Shown in pieces: positions 9,303 through 17,735 of a stretch of 64,000 nucleotides of DNA. The stretch is from Rhodococcus sp. CH91. GTDB taxonomy: Bacteria; Actinomycetota; Actinomycetes; Mycobacteriales; Mycobacteriaceae. The translations under genes were made by a program, and so were the position numbers. The stretch's first letter is position 1, and every line of letters starts with the position of its first letter. The stretch covers positions 464,107-528,106 of the forward strand of contig NZ_JAKFYR010000003.1 in assembly GCF_022554085.1 (NCBI RefSeq), written 5' to 3'. The notes beneath the pieces are model-generated. The model worked only from the letters and a program-made list of their open reading frames with translations, ran no database searches and was not told the origin of the DNA.

Positions 9303-9490
9303 TACGCGTATATCTCCTGGCGTTCGTCCATCGACTCCGACAGGCCTCCCGATCGAGGGCGGCGCCGCGTTGCGCCGCGATGGTCTCGCCGGTGGTCCAG
9401 GTGCCGATGGTGGGATACGACAGGAAGGTGAACGAGACAGGCGTGTCCCCGGCGAGTTCGTCGAACAGTCGCTTGGCTTCTGCCGATCGA
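9303..9490 (-). pseudogene. Remnant of a second ABC substrate-binding-protein gene
   Basis: On the minus strand, directly after the last ABC gene, an open stretch reads EAKRLFDELAGDTPVSFTF and then SYPT and GETIAAQ. This matches the intact binding protein at 11585-13162 (EAQKLFDELAAEGKPVSFTY, AYPT, GEAIQAQ). After a frame change it continues SESMDERQEIYA-stop, like VEERKEAYD of the intact protein. Everything else of a roughly 500-residue protein is missing. Best explained as a decayed, internally deleted gene copy. The DNA similarity is also visible over about 75 bases (9413-9490 against about 12030-12105). Confidence 0.7.
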
Positions 9491-9491
9491 A

Positions 9492-10553
9492 CTAGACAGC
9501 GGCCGATCGCAGGGTCTCCGCGTCCTCATCCGCGCCGACCGCGGCCGACTCGGCGAGATCGCGTCCCGTGACGGACGGCAGCGGGAAGTGGCACGCCGCG
9601 TACTGTCCCGGCCGGACCTCGCGCATCTCGGGTTCTTCCTCCGCGCACCGCTCCTGCGCCATCGGGCAGCGAGTGCGGAACCGGCACCCCGTGGGAGGAG
9701 CGAGCGGCGACGGCACGTCCCCGGCCAGAGGTGGTCCGGCGAAACCCTTCTCCGGGTCGGTCAGGGGCACCGAGTCGAGCAGTGCCCGGGTGTAGGGATG
9801 CGCCGGATCGTCGTACATCTCGATGGAGTCGCCGAATTCGCAGACCTTGCCGAGGTACATGACCATGACCTTGTCACTGACCGTGCGCACGACACCGAGA
9901 TCGTGGGCGATGAACACGACGGTGAGGTCGAATTCCGCCTTGAGTTCCTCGATCAGATTGAGGATCTGGGCCTGCACCGACACGTCGAGAGCCGAGACCG
10001 GCTCGTCGCAGATGAGCAGACGGGGATTCAGGGCGAGAGCCCGGGCGATGGCGACGCGCTGCGCCTGCCCCCCGGACAACTGCCGGGGCAGCATGCCGGC
10101 GAATCTCTCGCCCGGCAGGCCGACCTGTTCGAGAACCGACACCGACGTCGCCTCTCGTTCCTTCGCGGGAACTTTCGCGACAGTCAGGCCTTCGACCACG
10201 ATGTCGGCGACCGACCGGCGCGGATTGAGCGACGCGACCGGGTCCTGGAAGATCATCTGCATGTCGCGCCGGAGCGAGCGCATGCGGTTCTCGTTCGCCT
10301 GCTCGATCCACTCGTCACCGAACCGGATCCGCCCGGAGGTGATGCGGTCCAGACGCAGGACGGCACGACCGGTCGTCGACTTCCCGCATCCGGATTCGCC
10401 GACGATGCCGAGGGTTTCGCCGGGCAGTATGTCGAAACTGATCTTCGAGACCGCCTGCACCGTGCCGTTGTCGGTGGGATATTCGACCACCAGATCCTGC
10501 ACACTGAGCAGGGCTTCGTCACCTCGCAGATGAGTGGCACCACTACCGGCCAT
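9492..10553 (-). CDS. ABC transporter ATP-binding protein, OppF/DppF type
   Basis: A 353-residue ATPase of the peptide/nickel (PepT) importer family. Walker A GESGCGKST, signature LSGGQAQR, Walker B RLLICDEP, and H-loop IAHDLGV are all intact. The C-terminal oligopeptide-transporter extension GCRFRTRCPMAQERC with paired cysteines is typical. ATG 10553 has AGGAGGT seven bases upstream and is preferred over the GTG at 10562. It overlaps the preceding ATPase gene by 11 bp. It energises uptake through the permeases encoded at 13220-15072. Confidence 0.92.
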   Translation of the reverse strand: MAGSGATHLRGDEALLSVQDLVVEYPTDNGTVQAVSKISFDILPGETLGIVGESGCGKSTTGRAVLRLDRITSGRIRFGDEWIEQANENRMRSLRRDMQMIFQDPVASLNPRRSVADIVVEGLTVAKVPAKEREATSVSVLEQVGLPGERFAGMLPRQLSGGQAQRVAIARALALNPRLLICDEPVSALDVSVQAQILNLIEELKAEFDLTVVFIAHDLGVVRTVSDKVMVMYLGKVCEFGDSIEMYDDPAHPYTRALLDSVPLTDPEKGFAGPPLAGDVPSPLAPPTGCRFRTRCPMAQERCAEEEPEMREVRPGQYAACHFPLPSVTGRDLAESAAVGADEDAETLRSAAV

Positions 10554-11556
10554 GGGATTCACCTCCGGAAACGGCCCCGACCGGAACGGTCACCGGGCTC
10601 AGACACGCAACGTGATGATCGACGCCCACGGACTCGAGCGGGGGCGGCGTGGTGTGGCATTCGTCCGACGCGTGAGTGCATCGCGGGGCGAACCGGCAGC
10701 CCTCGGGGGGTGAGGTCGGGTCGGGCAGCGATCCCCCGATCACCCGCAGCGGTGCGTGCCGCACATGATCGATGGTCGGCGTCGCCCCGAGCAGCGCGTG
10801 GGTGTAGCGGTGCATCGGCTGTTCGAACACCTCGCGGGTGGAACCGACCTCGGCGAGTCGCCCGGCGTACATGACCGAGACCCGGTCGGTGCGACCTGCC
10901 ACCACCGCGAGGTCGTGGCTGATGAGCATCATCGACATTCCGCGGTCGCGCTGGACGCGCCGCAGCAGATCCAGGATCTGCCGTTGGATCGTCACGTCCA
11001 GCGCGGTCGTCGGTTCGTCGGCGATGAGGAGGTCGGGTTCGCACGCCAGGGCGATCGCGATCATCACACGCTGGCGCATCCCGCCGGACATCTCGTGCGG
11101 ATAGTTGCGCAGGCGTCGTTCCGGGTCGGGAACCCCGACCTCCTCGAGGAGCTTCAGCGCCCGGGTGCGCGCTTCGGAACGCCCGACGCCGAGATGCCGG
11201 CGCATTCCCTCGGTGAGCTGTCGCTCGACACGGACCACCGGGTTGAGCGACCGGCCCGGATCCTGGAAGACCATCGCGATCTGCTTGCCCCAGATCTCGA
11301 GCTTCTCCTTCTTGGTCAGGGCGAGCAGGTCGCGGCCCTGGAAGGTCACCGAACCGGATCGGCCCGAGCGGGGCGGCATGAGCCCCATGATCGCCCGAGC
11401 CATGACCGACTTACCGGAGCCGGACTCACCGACGATGCCCAGTGCCTGTCCGGAGTCCAGATCGAACGACACGTCGTCCACGGCGTGGACGGTGCCTCGT
11501 GGCGTGCCGATGTAGGCACGGAGATTTCTCACTTCGAGAATCGGCTGAGCAGTCAC
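10543..11556 (-). CDS. ABC transporter ATP-binding protein, OppD/DppD type
   Basis: A 337-residue ATPase partner of the previous gene. Walker [10 protein letters not shown], signature MSGGMRQR, Walker [13 protein letters not shown] and H-loop ISHDLAV are present, followed by the family C-terminus [18 protein letters not shown] 11556 follows GGAAGGGG. It belongs to the minus-strand importer operon permease, permease, binding protein, OppD, OppF. All catalytic motifs look functional, so the importer is expected to be active. Confidence 0.92.
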   Translation of the reverse strand: MTAQPILEVRNLRAYIGTPRGTVHAVDDVSFDLDSGQALGIVGESGSGKSVMARAIMGLMPPRSGRSGSVTFQGRDLLALTKKEKLEIWGKQIAMVFQDPGRSLNPVVRVERQLTEGMRRHLGVGRSEARTRALKLLEEVGVPDPERRLRNYPHEMSGGMRQRVMIAIALACEPDLLIADEPTTALDVTIQRQILDLLRRVQRDRGMSMMLISHDLAVVAGRTDRVSVMYAGRLAEVGSTREVFEQPMHRYTHALLGATPTIDHVRHAPLRVIGGSLPDPTSPPEGCRFAPRCTHASDECHTTPPPLESVGVDHHVACLSPVTVPVGAVSGGESHGR

Positions 11557-11584
11557 GGTGAGCCGGCCCCTTCCGTCGTGTGGG

Positions 11585-13162
11585 CTAGTTGCTGATCCAG
11601 AATTCGGCCGGCATCGGCGATCCCAGGGTGTACAGCTGCACGCCCTGCAGATCCTTCGAATAGGCGACCGAGGGGGTGGCCCGGACGTACCAGAGACCCA
11701 CCACCTGATCGGCGAGGCGCTGCTGGACGACGTCGTACGCCTCCTTGCGTTCCTCGACGGTCGCGCCGAACCTGCCGCGCTCGAGAGCCGCATCGAGTTC
11801 GGGATCGTTGATCCCGGTGAAGTTGCCCGTCGAAGCAGAGTTGAACGCGATCGAGAGCGGGAAGTCGGGATCCTGAGTGATCGCCGAGGAGATGATCATG
11901 TCGAAGTCGCGCGCACCCGCCCGCGCCGTGAGCGTCGGATAGTCGAGCACCTCGACCCGCATCTCCACATTCTCGAATGCGCCGAGCTGAGCCTGAATCG
12001 CTTCGCCGAGCGAGCGTGCCTCCGCAGTCGGGTAGGCCAGGTAGGTGAACGAGACGGGCTTACCTTCGGCAGCGAGTTCGTCGAACAGCTTCTGCGCTTC
12101 CTCCGTGTTCGTCTCGGACAGCGGAATGTCGGCGTAGTAGGGCGAATCCTCGGGGAAGAACGTGCGGGGAATCTCGCCCTCGCCGTTGTACACCACGGTG
12201 TTCGCGGCATCGAGGTCTACTGCGAGGGATACCGCTCGGCGTGCCCGCTCGTCGTCGAAGGGTGCCCTGCGGAAGTTCATCGCGGCGAACTGTCCACCAC
12301 CGGTCGAGGTCACCGATGTGGCAAGGCCCGCCGACTCCGCACGCTCGAGGCTCGTCCAGCTCGACTCCATGGACAGGTCCGCGGCCCCCGTCGTGGCTGC
12401 GTTCAGTCGCTGGTTGTAATCGGCCACCGTCCGGATCGTGAGTCCGTCGAGATAGGGCTTCGGTGCATCCCAGTAGGATTCGTTCTTCTCGAGCTGGATC
12501 GAGTCCTGACGGGTCCAGTTCACGAGCGTGAACGGGCCTGCACCGATCGGGTTCTCGTCGAATGCTTGCTGTCCCTGCTCGAGGGCGGCCGGCGATGCGA
12601 TCCAGTTCAGTGCACCGGCGACGATGGCCTGGGCGAACTGCGGATTCGGTCCGGCCATCGTCACGCGCAGAGTGGTCGGATCGACGACCTCGGTGGATTC
12701 GATCTGCGACGCCTGACGGATCGTCGTCGAGGCCAGCGCCGGGTCCTTGAGACGGTCCCAGTTGAACTTCACGGCCGCCGCGTCGAGCGGTGTGCCGTCG
12801 CTGAACTTCAGGTCGGGCCGCAGTGCGAGAGTGAAGGTCTTCCCGCCGTCCTCGGTCGAGAAGTCCGTCGCCATCCGGTATTCGACCTCGAACGTGTCGT
12901 TGTTCGTGATCATCAGTTCGCCGTAGAGCGCGTTGCCCAGGACCGGCTGATGCGCCCAGGTGTTGGACAGTGCAGCGGGATCGAGTGAGCGGGGCTCACC
13001 GGCCTGGAGGATGGTCGCGGAACCGCCGGCGACGGGATCGCCGACCTCCGCGGCTCCCTGAGCCGAGGCGGTGTCGGCACCACCGGAACCGCATGCTCCC
13101 AGTACCAGGACGGCGGAGCAGGCCAGCGCAGCGGCCGCGAACAGTCTTCTGTGTCGAATCAT
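11585..13162 (-). CDS. ABC transporter substrate-binding lipoprotein, family 5
   Basis: A 525-residue extracellular solute-binding protein. The N-terminus has a charged start, a hydrophobic stretch and the lipobox VLGAC near residue 24, so it should be lipid-anchored on the outer face of the membrane. GEPRSLDPA and KTFTLALRPDLKFSDGTPL are typical of peptide/nickel-type family 5 proteins. These bind peptides, nickel or other small ligands; in a degradation island the cargo could be something else. ATG after GAAAGG. A decayed paralogue fragment lies at 9303-9490. Confidence 0.93.
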   Translation of the reverse strand: MIRHRRLFAAAALACSAVLVLGACGSGGADTASAQGAAEVGDPVAGGSATILQAGEPRSLDPAALSNTWAHQPVLGNALYGELMITNNDTFEVEYRMATDFSTEDGGKTFTLALRPDLKFSDGTPLDAAAVKFNWDRLKDPALASTTIRQASQIESTEVVDPTTLRVTMAGPNPQFAQAIVAGALNWIASPAALEQGQQAFDENPIGAGPFTLVNWTRQDSIQLEKNESYWDAPKPYLDGLTIRTVADYNQRLNAATTGAADLSMESSWTSLERAESAGLATSVTSTGGGQFAAMNFRRAPFDDERARRAVSLAVDLDAANTVVYNGEGEIPRTFFPEDSPYYADIPLSETNTEEAQKLFDELAAEGKPVSFTYLAYPTAEARSLGEAIQAQLGAFENVEMRVEVLDYPTLTARAGARDFDMIISSAITQDPDFPLSIAFNSASTGNFTGINDPELDAALERGRFGATVEERKEAYDVVQQRLADQVVGLWYVRATPSVAYSKDLQGVQLYTLGSPMPAEFWISN

Positions 13163-13219
13163 TCTCGACCTTTCGTCGGAGAGGTTTCCGGTACGACCGG
13201 CTTCGGCTTCGGGACGTCC

Positions 13220-14122
13220 TCAGTCGTGCAGCGTGCGGTCGTATTTGGTGCGGAGGTGGTCGCCCACCTGATTGAGGGCGAACACCGTGAAGAAGATGAC
13301 CAGCGCCGGCACGAACACCAGGTGTGGTGAGGTGGCGATGGCGTCCTTGCCGTCGTTGATCATTCCGCCCCAGCTCGGCTGCGGCGGAGGAATTCCCAGG
13401 CCGAGGAAGCTCAACGAGCCTTCCGCGACGATCAGTGCCGCGATCACGATCGGCATGTAGGACGCCAGCGGGGCGAGAACGTTGGGCATGATCTCGCGGA
13501 ACAGGATCCGACCGTTGCCGGCACCCATGTTCCTGGCGGCCCTGACGAACTCGCGAGACGACCACGCGAGCGTGTTGGCGCGGGAGAGCCTGATGAACGA
13601 CGGGATCGCCAGCAGGCCGAGTCCGAACAGGATGGTCCGGACGCTCGGGGTGAGGATCGAGGCGAGTGCCAGGAGCAGAATCAGCGGCGGGAAGGCGAGC
13701 ATCGCATCGGCCAGGAGCGAGATGACGGCGTCGACACGTTTGCCGAAGTATCCGGCGATCATGCCGAAGAGCGATCCGATCAGGAATCCCACCAGCCCGG
13801 CGACGGCACCGATCACGAGCGATACCTGTGCGCCGTAGACGACCCGGGACAGGATCGACCGGCCGAGGGTGTCCGTACCCAGGATCGTGTCGAACGAGTC
13901 GAAGCTCGGCGGGATCCGCGGTGGACCGATCGGAATGTTGTACGGCGCGAGGGGAAGGACACTCGCGGTGACGGCTGCGCCGATGATGAGCACCAGCCAT
14001 GCGATCGACAGGTGGACCAGCACCGAGCGGGTCTTCCGGGCGGCAGGCACCTTCGGCAGGCTCTGCGCGACCGTGCCGGCCGCCTGCCCGTCGTCCTGCT
14101 TCTCGAGCGCGACCTGGGTCAT
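13220..14122 (-). CDS. ABC transporter permease, OppC/DppC type
   Basis: A 300-residue membrane protein with an N-terminal cytoplasmic tail of about 35 residues, then about six hydrophobic segments. It carries the binding-protein-dependent permease (EAA-like) loop REFVRAARNMGAGNGRILFR around residue 185, which contacts the ATPases. ATG overlaps the stop of the upstream permease gene, consistent with coupled translation. Pairs with the OppB-type permease to make the transmembrane channel. Confidence 0.92.
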   Translation of the reverse strand: MTQVALEKQDDGQAAGTVAQSLPKVPAARKTRSVLVHLSIAWLVLIIGAAVTASVLPLAPYNIPIGPPRIPPSFDSFDTILGTDTLGRSILSRVVYGAQVSLVIGAVAGLVGFLIGSLFGMIAGYFGKRVDAVISLLADAMLAFPPLILLLALASILTPSVRTILFGLGLLAIPSFIRLSRANTLAWSSREFVRAARNMGAGNGRILFREIMPNVLAPLASYMPIVIAALIVAEGSLSFLGLGIPPPQPSWGGMINDGKDAIATSPHLVFVPALVIFFTVFALNQVGDHLRTKYDRTLHD

Positions 14123-15072
14123 GCTCCGACCACCTTCCTGACCCGCGGGTCGATCACTTGGTAGCTGAGGTCGACGAGGGTGTTGATGCCCACGTACACG
14201 ACCGCGATGAAGACCACGACTCCTTGAACCATGATCACGTCGCGTGACGTGATGGAGGAGGCGACGAGCTGGCCCAGACCCGGTAGCCCGAACAGTGTTT
14301 CGACGATCACCGTGCCTCCGATGAGCCGGCCGAGGTTGATGCCGGCGACCGTGATGAGGGAGAACGACGAAGGCCTCAGCGCGTGCCGGAACATCACGTA
14401 CCAGGAGGGCATGCCCTTCGCGCGGGCCGCAGCGACGAAATCCTCGCGCAGGGTGCCGATGAGGTCGGTACGGAGCAGACGGTGGAAAGCTGCGATCTCG
14501 GTGAGTGCGATCGCCAGCGCGGGAAGCAATGCGCTGCGCAGATTGTCGCCGAGGCCTTCGCCGATCCGGGACCAGCCCATCACGGGGAAGATCTGGAGCT
14601 GGATCGCAAGGAAGTAGATCAGCACGGGGCCGGCGATGAAGGCGGGCACCGAGAGGAACACTGCGGACAGGGCGTTCATGCCCCGGTCGGTGGCACTGCC
14701 CGGGCGGGACGCGGAGATCACGCCCATGACCAACGCGATCAGCAGAGCGATGATCAGCCCCATCGCGGCGAGTTGCAGTGTGACCGGCAGCCTTTCACCT
14801 ATGGCCTCGCTGACGGACTGGCCGGTGAGAGGCGACGTTCCGAGGTCGCCGCGCACGGCGTCCGACAGCCACCCGAGGTACTGACTCCAGAAGGGTGCGT
14901 CGAGGCCGAGCTGCGCGTTGAGTGCGGCGACCGCCTCGGGAGTCGCGTTCTCCCCCAGGATGACCTGGGCGACGGAGCCGGGTGCGAGACCGAGCAGGCC
15001 GACGACCGCGATGGTCACCAGCAGGACAACCAGCAGGCTGCGACCCACCTTCTTCGAAACTGTGAGGAACAT
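14119..15072 (-). CDS. ABC transporter permease, OppB/DppB type
   Basis: A 317-residue membrane protein, first gene of the importer operon. It shows an N-terminal transmembrane helix, the periplasmic NAQLGLDAPFWSQYLGW segment typical of OppB, and the cytoplasmic loop REDFVAAARAKGMPSWYVMF that docks onto the ATPase. ATG 15072 has GAAAG nine bases before it and is preferred to an in-frame TTG at 15081. The 280 bp upstream carry the tandem TGCAG repeats. Confidence 0.92.
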   Translation of the reverse strand: MFLTVSKKVGRSLLVVLLVTIAVVGLLGLAPGSVAQVILGENATPEAVAALNAQLGLDAPFWSQYLGWLSDAVRGDLGTSPLTGQSVSEAIGERLPVTLQLAAMGLIIALLIALVMGVISASRPGSATDRGMNALSAVFLSVPAFIAGPVLIYFLAIQLQIFPVMGWSRIGEGLGDNLRSALLPALAIALTEIAAFHRLLRTDLIGTLREDFVAAARAKGMPSWYVMFRHALRPSSFSLITVAGINLGRLIGGTVIVETLFGLPGLGQLVASSITSRDVIMVQGVVVFIAVVYVGINTLVDLSYQVIDPRVRKVVGA

Positions 15073-15238
15073 CCGACTCAACTTTCGTCGTACTACCGAG
15101 GCCGTGGATCACGGCGACGCAGAACACGATCAAGTGCACTACCTGTGATGCCCCACACATTAGAGGCTGCATGTGTCTACGGCAATACGGATTGCATGAA
15201 ACAGGAATCGAATTACCAAGAATACAGAACGGCAATCT

Positions 15239-15274
15239 TGCAGCGCTGCAGGATATTTGAATGCAGTGCTGCAG
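15239..15274. repeat. Tandem TGCAG palindromes upstream of the ABC importer operon
   Basis: TGCAGCGCTGCAG starts at 15239 and TGCAGTGCTGCAG at 15262, a spacing of 23 bp or about two helical turns. The first contains a perfect 12-bp palindrome, the second the same with one change. They lie in the otherwise non-coding and locally AT-richer gap 15073-15311, upstream of the importer operon. This looks like a pair of regulator-binding sites. No other feature was seen in the gap. Confidence 0.5.
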
Positions 15275-15311
15275 ATTGTTCGACACAGCGCCGAATCAGC
15301 CCCTGAAAAGA

Positions 15312-15348
15312 CGAGAACCCGCACGTCGCGTGGACGTACGGGTTCTCG
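15312..15348 (-). terminator. Rho-independent terminator of the thiolase operon
   Basis: A 16-bp stem with one mismatch: CGAGAACCCGCACGTC pairs with GACGTACGGGTTCTCG around a GCGTG loop. On the minus strand it is followed by TCTTTT. It lies about 10 bp after the thiolase stop, so it terminates the 20434-15359 operon. Confidence 0.8.
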
Positions 15349-15358
15349 ACGAGCAGGC

Positions 15359-16516
15359 TCAGGTTCCGGGGCCCTGAAGGATCGTCACGGCGGCGACCGC
15401 CGTGGGCCCGCCGACATTGTGAGCGAGACCTGTTCGCGCACCGTCGACCTGATTGGCCGCCTGCCCGCGGAGCTGTTCGAACAGTTCGACACACTGGGCC
15501 ACACCGGTCGCGCCGGGAGGATGCCCCTTCGTGTTGAGGCCACCGCTGGGATTGACCGGCACTGCGCCACCGACTTCGGTGGCCCCGGCCTCGAGCAGTT
15601 TGAAACCCTCGTAACGTTCGGCGAATCCGAGGTCCTCGTAACTGATGATCTCGATTCCCGTGAAATAGTCGTGGATCTCGGCGACGTCGATGTCCGACGG
15701 TTCCAGTCCCGCGGCACCGAACGCCTGCCGCGCCGCGCGCCGGGTCGCGGCGAAGGAGGTGAGATCACGCTTGTGCTGGTGCATCACGGCATCGAAGCCG
15801 ATTCCTGTACCGCGGATCCAGACGGGTCTGTCGGTGTAGCGGTCGACGACATCCTCCGCCACCAGGATCAGCGCAGCCGCCCCGTCGCTCTGCGGCGCAC
15901 AGTCGTAGACGCCGAAGGGAGTCACCACCGTCTCGGCCGCGAGCACCTCCTCGATCGTCAACTCGAACCGTCGGCACGCCTTGGGATTGTTCAGTGCGTT
16001 GCGGTGATTCTTCACCGCGACCATCGCCATGTGCTCGCGGGTGGCCGGCGACTCGTGAAGATATCGGCGCATGTGCAGGGCGAAACCCGCCTGCGCGAGC
16101 CCGAGAGGGAAATCCCATGCCATGTCGCGCGTCATGGATTCCCACTCCCAGAGCATCCCCTTCGACGCCGTCTCCCGGAGCTTGTCGGCTCCCATGACGA
16201 GCGCGACGTCGCAGGCACCGGAGGCGATCCCGTACACGGCATTGCGGATCGCGTCGTGTCCGGTCGCGCAGGAGTTCTCGACCCTCGTCACCGGGATGTC
16301 GTGCAGGCCCAGGGTATCCGCGAGTATCCCCGACGGAAATCCGTCCGTCGTTCCCATGGACCCGAACCATGCGGCGTCGATGTCCGACTTGCCGATGCCC
16401 TTGTCCACACTCGCAGCGCACTCGGAGTAGGCCATCGGAAGCAGGTCCCGGATACCGAGAGCGAAATGTTCGGCGAAGGGAGTCATCCCTGCGCCGACGA
16501 TCGCGACCTTTCTCAT
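15359..16516 (-). CDS. Thiolase-family (SCP-x/lipid-transfer type) acyltransferase
   Basis: A 385-residue thiolase-fold protein. The nucleophilic-cysteine region ENSCATGHDA (about residues 81-90) and the C-terminal GHPPGATG histidine motif are intact, along with EIHDYFTGIEI and NPSGGLNTKG. The family cleaves or condenses beta-ketoacyl-CoA; the SCP-x-like branch handles branched or sterol-type chains. Its start overlaps the stop of the OB-fold gene at 16513, and such thiolases commonly work with a DUF35 OB-fold partner. Last gene of the minus-strand operon from 20434. Confidence 0.88.
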   Translation of the reverse strand: MRKVAIVGAGMTPFAEHFALGIRDLLPMAYSECAASVDKGIGKSDIDAAWFGSMGTTDGFPSGILADTLGLHDIPVTRVENSCATGHDAIRNAVYGIASGACDVALVMGADKLRETASKGMLWEWESMTRDMAWDFPLGLAQAGFALHMRRYLHESPATREHMAMVAVKNHRNALNNPKACRRFELTIEEVLAAETVVTPFGVYDCAPQSDGAAALILVAEDVVDRYTDRPVWIRGTGIGFDAVMHQHKRDLTSFAATRRAARQAFGAAGLEPSDIDVAEIHDYFTGIEIISYEDLGFAERYEGFKLLEAGATEVGGAVPVNPSGGLNTKGHPPGATGVAQCVELFEQLRGQAANQVDGARTGLAHNVGGPTAVAAVTILQGPGT

Positions 16517-17706
16517 GCCGCTTCCTCCTCGTCCACGGAACCCGGATCGGGTTCGAAGGCGTACCCGTAATCCGGCACACCCGAGCGCACCGCGATCCGC
16601 CGGAGTACCAGCCGCCCCCGATCGCCGATGCCGACATTGCCGGCGGCGGTGCCGGTGACCCGCACCAGTGCCCGGACGTCGAGCCCGTCGAGTTCGACGA
16701 GAACGAGCGAGTACGGGGTCCGCAGTCCCGGCACCGGTACGTGGACGGTGACCTCGGTGTAGACCGTGCCGGTGCGCGGCAGTTCGACCAAGGTGTAGCC
16801 GGTCTCGAGCGAACCGTCCTCGCCGACCCGGTATCGGGGCGGGAAGTCGACCCGGTCGCTGTCGAGGAAGCGACCGCCCTCCCAGCGCACCTTCGCTTCG
16901 AAGGCCCGCTCGTAGGCCGCCAGGGAGATCGGGATCTCGCCCGGGTGGGTCCGTGCCGAATCGGGTACCGGCCGGGCAGGCCGCTCACGCCTGTGGACGT
17001 CGACCGCCCCGTCCGCGACGGTGAGACCCGACAGGCTCGCCTGCTCGACGCCCACCAACGGTCCGGTCAGCCCACCCTCCGCCATGGCGGCCAGGGCGAA
17101 GACGGCCGAGCTGGCTCCGGTCGTCGGCAACTCGATGCTCTGTGCTGCCGCGAGCGCTGCCGCATGATTCGCCGGCACACCCGCCACGACGGCCGGGGTG
17201 TCCACCCAGGCCGTCGCGAGCGAGGCGAGATATCCCCGTTTGCGGAGCAGTCGCGGGTCCCCGTAGTCGTGGATGTCACCGGAGGCGTTCCGCGTGCGGA
17301 CCGGCAGGCTGCGCGACACCCGCGCGGCGGTACGCACCTGGAGTCCGCGATCGGAGGTGAGCGCCGCCGCTGCCCCTGCCGAGTTCAGGTCCACCCCGAT
17401 GATCAGGGTTCGGGGCCGCGCCGAACCGAGGGCGTCGAGAGTGGCGGGTGCGCCCCCGAGTCGCTCGATCACCTCGAGTTCCGGATCTAGCCCGAGGCCG
17501 GCGAGCAGGACCGCGGCGTTGCTGCTCTCCGTCAGCGGCAGGTCCCGGCCGACGAGTACGACGTACTCGACGGCTCCACCCGATTCGAGGGCGGCGCGGC
17601 CGGCTTCGACGGCGAGGGTGACGGCGTCCTCGTCGTCACCTGCGATCCTGGCCCCCGCAGTACCCCAGCACGGCAGGTACGTTCCGATCGATGCGATGTA
17701 TGGCAT
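16513..17706 (-). CDS. KAS-III/HMG-CoA synthase-like protein with C-terminal DUF35 OB-fold
   Basis: A 397-residue two-part protein. Residues 1 to about 260 look like a degenerate thiolase-superfamily (KAS III/HMGS) half, starting with SIGTYLPCWG. The region that should hold the nucleophilic Cys reads ERLGGAPATLDAL, with no Cys. The remainder, with YTEVTVHVPVPGLRTPYSLV and VRVTGTAAGNVGIGDRGRL, resembles a DUF35 OB-fold without zinc-ribbon cysteines. It probably forms a structural or substrate-channelling partner of the thiolase encoded immediately downstream. ATG after GGGAGGG. Annotation by pattern; function uncertain. Confidence 0.75.
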   Translation of the reverse strand: MPYIASIGTYLPCWGTAGARIAGDDEDAVTLAVEAGRAALESGGAVEYVVLVGRDLPLTESSNAAVLLAGLGLDPELEVIERLGGAPATLDALGSARPRTLIIGVDLNSAGAAAALTSDRGLQVRTAARVSRSLPVRTRNASGDIHDYGDPRLLRKRGYLASLATAWVDTPAVVAGVPANHAAALAAAQSIELPTTGASSAVFALAAMAEGGLTGPLVGVEQASLSGLTVADGAVDVHRRERPARPVPDSARTHPGEIPISLAAYERAFEAKVRWEGGRFLDSDRVDFPPRYRVGEDGSLETGYTLVELPRTGTVYTEVTVHVPVPGLRTPYSLVLVELDGLDVRALVRVTGTAAGNVGIGDRGRLVLRRIAVRSGVPDYGYAFEPDPGSVDEEEAA

Positions 17707-17735
17707 AAGCCCTCCCTGGACCGGGTGCAGCCCGA

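Noticed and set aside
15312..15348. GAGAAC...GTTCTC arms looked like another copy of the shared operator
   Set aside because: The arms are 16 bp with a 5-base loop, lie after the thiolase stop and are followed by a T-run on the minus strand; it is a terminator.
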